Shown in pieces: positions 6,513-9,706 of a stretch of 9,706 nucleotides of DNA. Made by a program: the position numbers and the translations under genes. The notes below the pieces were generated by a model. That model was not told where the DNA came from. It was given only the letters and a program-made list of their open reading frames with translations, and ran no database searches. Source of the DNA: JAFLCA01 sp041907145 (lineage in GTDB: Bacteria > Bdellovibrionota_C > UBA2361 > JAFLCA01); the NCBI GenBank assembly GCA_041907145.1, contig JAYRHW010000150.1, positions 1 to 9,706 on the forward strand, in the 5' to 3' direction. The first letter of the stretch is position 1. Every line of letters begins with the position of its first letter.

Positions 6513-7697
6513 ATGAAGCAGAAATTCCAAGATTTGATGCTCAAACTGCAGCGCGATCGCAAGACGCAGGCGCTGGCAATAGCCGCTGGTGTCGTGGTCA
6601 TGCTGTTCTTCATCATCGACAACAAGGGCAAGAACAACCAGCCGCGCTATGTGCCGCCTCCAGTCGTCATAGATCAGAGTGCAGTGCGTCCTGGCGGAGA
6701 TGAGTCGTACAACGACTTGGTGCAGCGCTTTACCAATGACCTGGGCGATATCAAGAGTGCTGTCGAGCAAAATACCAGCGACAACAAAAAGCTGCGCAAG
6801 GACCTGACAGACTACGAAACTCGCACGGCTGAAATCTTCAAGAAGGTCCTCGAGCGCATTCAGGAGACCGAGAGCACCGGTGGACGACAAGTTAACGCCA
6901 GTGGAGTTCCCGTCGAAGCGCAGGTTGATGGACAAGCGCAGGATGTTTCGCTGCAGCAGGGAGAGCCTCAAACTGATGAAATCGAGACCTTTGGCGGCGT
7001 CAATGACACACAGCCGGCTCCTCCAGCCCCACCCAAGCAAGAGCTCGTAGCTCGTGTAAGCCACGGCGACTCGGTACGGGTAAAACTTCTGGCCGGCGTG
7101 AATGCTCCAACGGACGGCACGCCGTACCCGGTCGTGTTTCAGCTCATTAGCGATGTGTATGGGCCGGACGGGTCAAGCTTGCCGCTCGGTGAGGCCCGCC
7201 TGGTCGCGGCTGCTCAGGGGTCCTTGGTCGATTCTCGCGTACTCTTTCGTCTGAGTACCTTGAGCATTCAGTTCCCGAATGGCCGCCGCAAGGAAATCGA
7301 CGTCGACGGCTGGGTCGTTGGAGAGGACGGTATTCGCGGCATGGCTGGTGTAACGATAGACCCGATTAGTAAGGCCATCGGCGGAACCATCCTGGCAGGC
7401 GGTATTCAGGGAATCGGTGACGGCTTTGCCATGGCTCAGCTTACGACCACGAGCAACGTCAATGGCAATCAGCAGCTACTGACGGGTGACGTCGGAACCT
7501 ATGCCGCAGGTCGCGGACTAGCCGGCGGAGCTCAGATGTGGTCCGGCATCATCCGTGAACGCCTCGGCATGCTCGTTCCGCAGGTACAGGTCATGTCAGG
7601 ACGTGAAGGAACGGCAGTATTTGCCAATGCCTTTTCGGTGCGCGGACTGTTTGAGGCGCTCGGGAATGATGATGATGCCTACAATCCGCTTGATTAG
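6513..7697 (+). CDS. traB: TraB-like (VirB10-type) protein linking inner and outer membrane
   Basis: TraB anchors in the inner membrane and reaches the outer membrane, where it forms the channel with TraK and TraV. Visible parts of the 394 residues: a basic cytoplasmic N-terminus (1-18), one membrane helix at about 19-36, a proline stretch (44-50), a predicted coiled coil (about 66-120), a glutamine- and proline-rich linker (165-175, PAPPAPPKQ), then the VirB10-type beta-barrel domain from about 177, with GTPYPVVFQL at 202-211 and LPLGEARLVAAAQG at 223-236. A glycine-rich hydrophobic segment at 285-308 fits the antenna helices that cross the outer membrane. F TraB is about 475 residues, so this is a compact form. 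It starts 6 bases after the traK stop, so the pair is probably translated together. Confidence 0.93.
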   Translation: MKQKFQDLMLKLQRDRKTQALAIAAGVVVMLFFIIDNKGKNNQPRYVPPPVVIDQSAVRPGGDESYNDLVQRFTNDLGDIKSAVEQNTSDNKKLRKDLTDYETRTAEIFKKVLERIQETESTGGRQVNASGVPVEAQVDGQAQDVSLQQGEPQTDEIETFGGVNDTQPAPPAPPKQELVARVSHGDSVRVKLLAGVNAPTDGTPYPVVFQLISDVYGPDGSSLPLGEARLVAAAQGSLVDSRVLFRLSTLSIQFPNGRRKEIDVDGWVVGEDGIRGMAGVTIDPISKAIGGTILAGGIQGIGDGFAMAQLTTTSNVNGNQQLLTGDVGTYAAGRGLAGGAQMWSGIIRERLGMLVPQVQVMSGREGTAVFANAFSVRGLFEALGNDDDAYNPLD

Positions 7698-7726
7698 ATC
7701 GCAAGGAATTTGACTTGGAGAAGGTT

Positions 7727-8203
7727 ATGAAAAGTATGACTGCAACTATCAAGGCGAGGCTAGCACTGCTACCTGTGGTGGCTCTGCTCTGCTCATGCAC
7801 GACGATGAGCAATGCCATGAATCCATTCTACGAGGAACCTAAGCCTGTCGCTCTCCTTGGCGAGATGAATGACCATGCACTCAATGGCGGAAGCAACAAT
7901 GCGCAAGGTGCTCGCTCCGCGCTCGAGGCTATGGCTTCGTATCGAGATGCCCAAACGCCGCAGCCGGTGAATCCTGTCCTTCAGCCGGCGGTGGTCCGCC
8001 TGATGTGGATTCCGGATCACCTCAATAAGAATGGGGATCTCGTGCCGGCGCACTACTACTATCTCAAGGTACTCAAGGATCGCTGGGCAGTGTCGGATGC
8101 ATTCGAATTGGAACAGCAGCTTTCACCGAACAGCGCAGCGGCGACATCGTCGGGCGGCGCAAACGGCCTGCCGTTTGTCCCCGCGGATGAGGCCGGAAAC
8201 TAG
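7727..8203 (+). CDS. traV: TraV-like outer-membrane lipoprotein
   Basis: TraV is the lipoprotein of the F-type core complex and anchors TraK and TraB to the outer membrane (a VirB7 counterpart). From ATG 7727 it has 158 residues. The N-terminus is a lipoprotein signal: basic start, hydrophobic stretch, and lipobox LCSC with the lipidated Cys at 24. Ser and Asn rather than Asp follow, so outer-membrane sorting is expected. The diagnostic part is 88-121, where VVRLMWIPDHL, GDLVPAHYYYLKV and DRWAV match the pattern of TraV proteins that also carry an RxWI...DGDL...YVY...W block. GGAG is 6 bases before this ATG, which favours it over the in-frame TTG at 7715. ATG 7736 is a weaker alternative. The gene follows traB as in SXT-like elements. 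Confidence 0.77.
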   Translation: MKSMTATIKARLALLPVVALLCSCTTMSNAMNPFYEEPKPVALLGEMNDHALNGGSNNAQGARSALEAMASYRDAQTPQPVNPVLQPAVVRLMWIPDHLNKNGDLVPAHYYYLKVLKDRWAVSDAFELEQQLSPNSAAATSSGGANGLPFVPADEAGN

Positions 8204-8230
8204 CAACAGAAAGCTTCGGGAATATTGGTT

Positions 8231-8785
8231 ATGAAGCAGGTTTGGCAAATAACAGTTGGGTCCGTCTTGGCGATGAGCCTCGGCGCGTGTGGTGGAGTCG
8301 CTACCAAGGATTGGTCCCCGGATCGACCGAAAACTGCTTACAGTGTGGCGTATCGGAAGACTGCTCCACCTCCGGTTTATAATCGGCTGCGATGGGTGCA
8401 CCTGCCTGAGACCATGCCGGAGCGCGAGACTGCCGAGTCCACGGCACCGAGTATTTTCCCCGTATTCCATCTGGACCTTAAGAACGCCAGCTTGGAGGAA
8501 GCTTCTCAGGCCTTGGCCGCCTCTGCTCGCTATGACAGCTATTGCGCGAGTGATCTCGCCCATCGAAAAATTTCCCTAAATCGACTCGGCACGCTGGATG
8601 AATTGGCGCAAGAAATTGCAAGCTCAAGCGGAATCACGGTCCAAGTTGATCACGACATGAAGACGGTAAGGTTTTTGCCGAAATTGGCACCGCAGCCCGA
8701 GTTCGCACCGGAGGGGCTAGCCGGCGGCACCGAGACAGGTTCGACTAAAGAGGTTACTGAGCATGAGCATAAATCGGATAACTAG
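8231..8785 (+). CDS. Lipoprotein with an N0/STN-like domain, placed between traV and traC
   Basis: This 184-residue protein has a lipoprotein signal with lipobox LGAC and lipidated Cys at 20, followed by Gly-Gly, so it should sit in the outer membrane. A proline-containing linker (28-75) leads to a compact domain at 77-150 that reads like an STN/N0 domain of secretins and TonB receptors: strand FHLDL, helix SLEEASQALAAS, strand KISLN, helix TLDELAQEIASSSG, strand ITVQVD, strand TVRFL. DotD of Dot/Icm systems and VirB7 of Xanthomonas citri are lipoproteins with such a fold. The tail (151-184) is low in complexity and charged. I infer a part of the outer-membrane core complex, probably stacking beside TraV. 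ATG 8231 is chosen; an in-frame TTG two codons earlier (8225) is possible. Its end overlaps traC by 23 bases. F and SXT have no equivalent lipoprotein here that I know of. Confidence 0.82.
   Translation: MKQVWQITVGSVLAMSLGACGGVATKDWSPDRPKTAYSVAYRKTAPPPVYNRLRWVHLPETMPERETAESTAPSIFPVFHLDLKNASLEEASQALAASARYDSYCASDLAHRKISLNRLGTLDELAQEIASSSGITVQVDHDMKTVRFLPKLAPQPEFAPEGLAGGTETGSTKEVTEHEHKSDN
8747..8753 (+). promoter_or_regulatory. Ribosome binding site of traC inside the preceding gene
   Basis: AAAGAGG lies 9 bases before ATG 8763 and within the last codons of the upstream lipoprotein gene. It fixes the traC start and shows that traC is translated from inside its neighbour. Confidence 0.6.
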
Positions 8786-9706
8786 AGAACGGCTGTTTCA
8801 GGACGAAACGGTTTTTAACAGCCTTCTCCCCTATGCAAAATATGACGATGAATTCGGAATGTTCATCCATTCCGATGCTTCGCTTTGGTCGATCTGGGAA
8901 TTGCAGCCGGTTCTTATAACTAAAACTTCGGACTCGGAAGCCTTCCATCTCTGCCAGCATATGCAGGAAATGCTGGATTCATTGGATCATACGATTAGCG
9001 CCCAGTTCGTTTGGATTACGACTTTCGACGTTGACGATCTGCTCAAAGACAACATCAACCGCTATCCCACCCGCGGCCCCGCCGGTTGGATGGCCCGCCG
9101 CTGGACCCGCTCTATTCGCAGCACTGCTCAGTCGGATGTCTTTCAGAGACGGCCGCGCAAACTGCGTTTGCTCGTTTGCTTCCGTTACGATCCCCCGTGG
9201 AAGGCAAGCGGGGCCATGCAGCAGTTCATGCGTACGGTTCAGATGCTCTTTGCCGGAAGAGTAGGAGTCACCGCTCAGCAGCGCCGCACTGAATTTTTGA
9301 CTTACGCCAACCGATTCAAGGGAATTATCGACGGTACGGCTTCCAAGCTATCGGACCTCGGCTTGCGTCCGCGCCGTGTTGATGGCCAGGGAATCATTAA
9401 TATACTTTATCCCCTACTTAATCGCCGCAGCGTCAAGGCTGGCAAGTTCCGTCGCGGACGCAATACTGCTACTCCAGTTCCAGTGTTCGATCCTAAGGAT
9501 TTTCTGTCCAATCAGATTTCGGAGACACACGTCGAGCATCCTGAAAACGGCATTATCAAGAAGGACGGCAAAGTCTATCGTTCAGTCTCCATGGTCAAGC
9601 CGCCAAAGAATTGTCTGCCGCTTATGATCGCGCCGATGTTGGCATCGCCGTACGAAAATATCTTGAGCGTCTGTTTCTCCAAGGATCCCTCGGAAAAGCA
9701 GCTCAA
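8763..9706 (+). CDS. traC: TraC-like (VirB4-type) ATPase, N-terminal 314 residues (partial)
   Basis: TraC is the cytoplasmic ATPase bound to the inner membrane that drives pilus assembly in F-type systems. The frame stays open from ATG 8763 to the right edge. The N-terminus carries the family signature: LLPYAKYDDEFGMFIHSD at 21-38, corresponding to the LLPY-x2-Y-x4-G-x-F block of F TraC, followed by the domain that is typical of VirB4/TraC N-termini. The Walker A and B motifs would lie downstream of the window, as TraC proteins are around 800 residues or longer, so ATPase competence cannot be judged here. Residues 116-148 are rich in Arg and Trp, which fits membrane contact. The start overlaps the upstream gene by 23 bases, indicating coupled translation. 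Confidence 0.88.
   Translation, partial: MSINRITRERLFQDETVFNSLLPYAKYDDEFGMFIHSDASLWSIWELQPVLITKTSDSEAFHLCQHMQEMLDSLDHTISAQFVWITTFDVDDLLKDNINRYPTRGPAGWMARRWTRSIRSTAQSDVFQRRPRKLRLLVCFRYDPPWKASGAMQQFMRTVQMLFAGRVGVTAQQRRTEFLTYANRFKGIIDGTASKLSDLGLRPRRVDGQGIINILYPLLNRRSVKAGKFRRGRNTATPVPVFDPKDFLSNQISETHVEHPENGIIKKDGKVYRSVSMVKPPKNCLPLMIAPMLASPYENILSVCFSKDPSEKQL

Noticed and set aside
6396..7064. Open frame of 222 codons on the minus strand
   Set aside because: It lies fully opposite traK and traB, which have clear family features, signal or membrane segments and ribosome binding sites. The antisense product is leucine-rich without a recognisable domain.
8123..8563. Open frame of 146 codons on the minus strand
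   Set aside because: It is antisense to two lipoprotein genes, both with a signal sequence and lipobox in the plus-strand frame.
1..9706. CRISPR array, insertion sequence, tRNA or rRNA genes
   Set aside because: No regular spaced repeats, no transposase frame or terminal inverted repeats, and no RNA-gene signatures were found by eye; nearly all the sequence is accounted for by the tra genes.

Overview
The window holds part of a conjugative type IV secretion (T4SS) locus of the F-type (MPF-F, SXT/F-like) lineage. The host is a Gram-negative bacterium, most likely a pseudomonadote: the genes encode two outer-membrane lipoproteins, an exported VirB9/TraK-like protein and a VirB10/TraB-like protein spanning inner membrane and periplasm. 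Base composition is moderately GC-rich by eye and even across the genes. Nothing in the window identifies the species, or decides between a plasmid and an integrative conjugative element.

Left arm (minus strand, reading toward position 1): a gene for an unrecognised 692-residue membrane protein (3822 to 1744) is followed after 8 bases by a TraD/VirD4-type coupling ATPase (1735 to the window edge, 578 residues seen, C-terminus cut off). The tight spacing suggests that the two proteins act together as a substrate-recruitment module.

Centre (3823-4188): a 366-base divergent intergenic region without a gene. It holds a plausible sigma70-type promoter for the minus-strand pair, with an inverted repeat across its spacer, and two further short perfect inverted repeats that could be operators. 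No convincing promoter was found for the plus-strand genes.

Right arm (plus strand): a small exported protein of unknown function, then traL, traE, traK, traB, traV, a second lipoprotein with an apparent N0/STN (secretin N-terminal type) domain, and the first 314 residues of traC (VirB4-type ATPase). Gaps are mostly 6-46 bases and the last pair overlaps, so this reads as one operon. TraL and TraE would form inner-membrane parts, TraK, TraB and TraV the outer-membrane core complex, and TraC the assembly ATPase. The later F-type genes (traW, traU, trbC, traN, traF, traH, traG) and the relaxase are not in the window; some probably lie beyond the right edge.

The most notable points are the N0-domain lipoprotein beside TraV (recalling DotD of the Dot/Icm system and VirB7 of Xanthomonas), the large unrecognised partner of the coupling protein, a coupling protein with almost no periplasmic loop, no recognisable pilin at either usual pilin position, and a start-codon context (GGTTATG) shared by five of nine genes.
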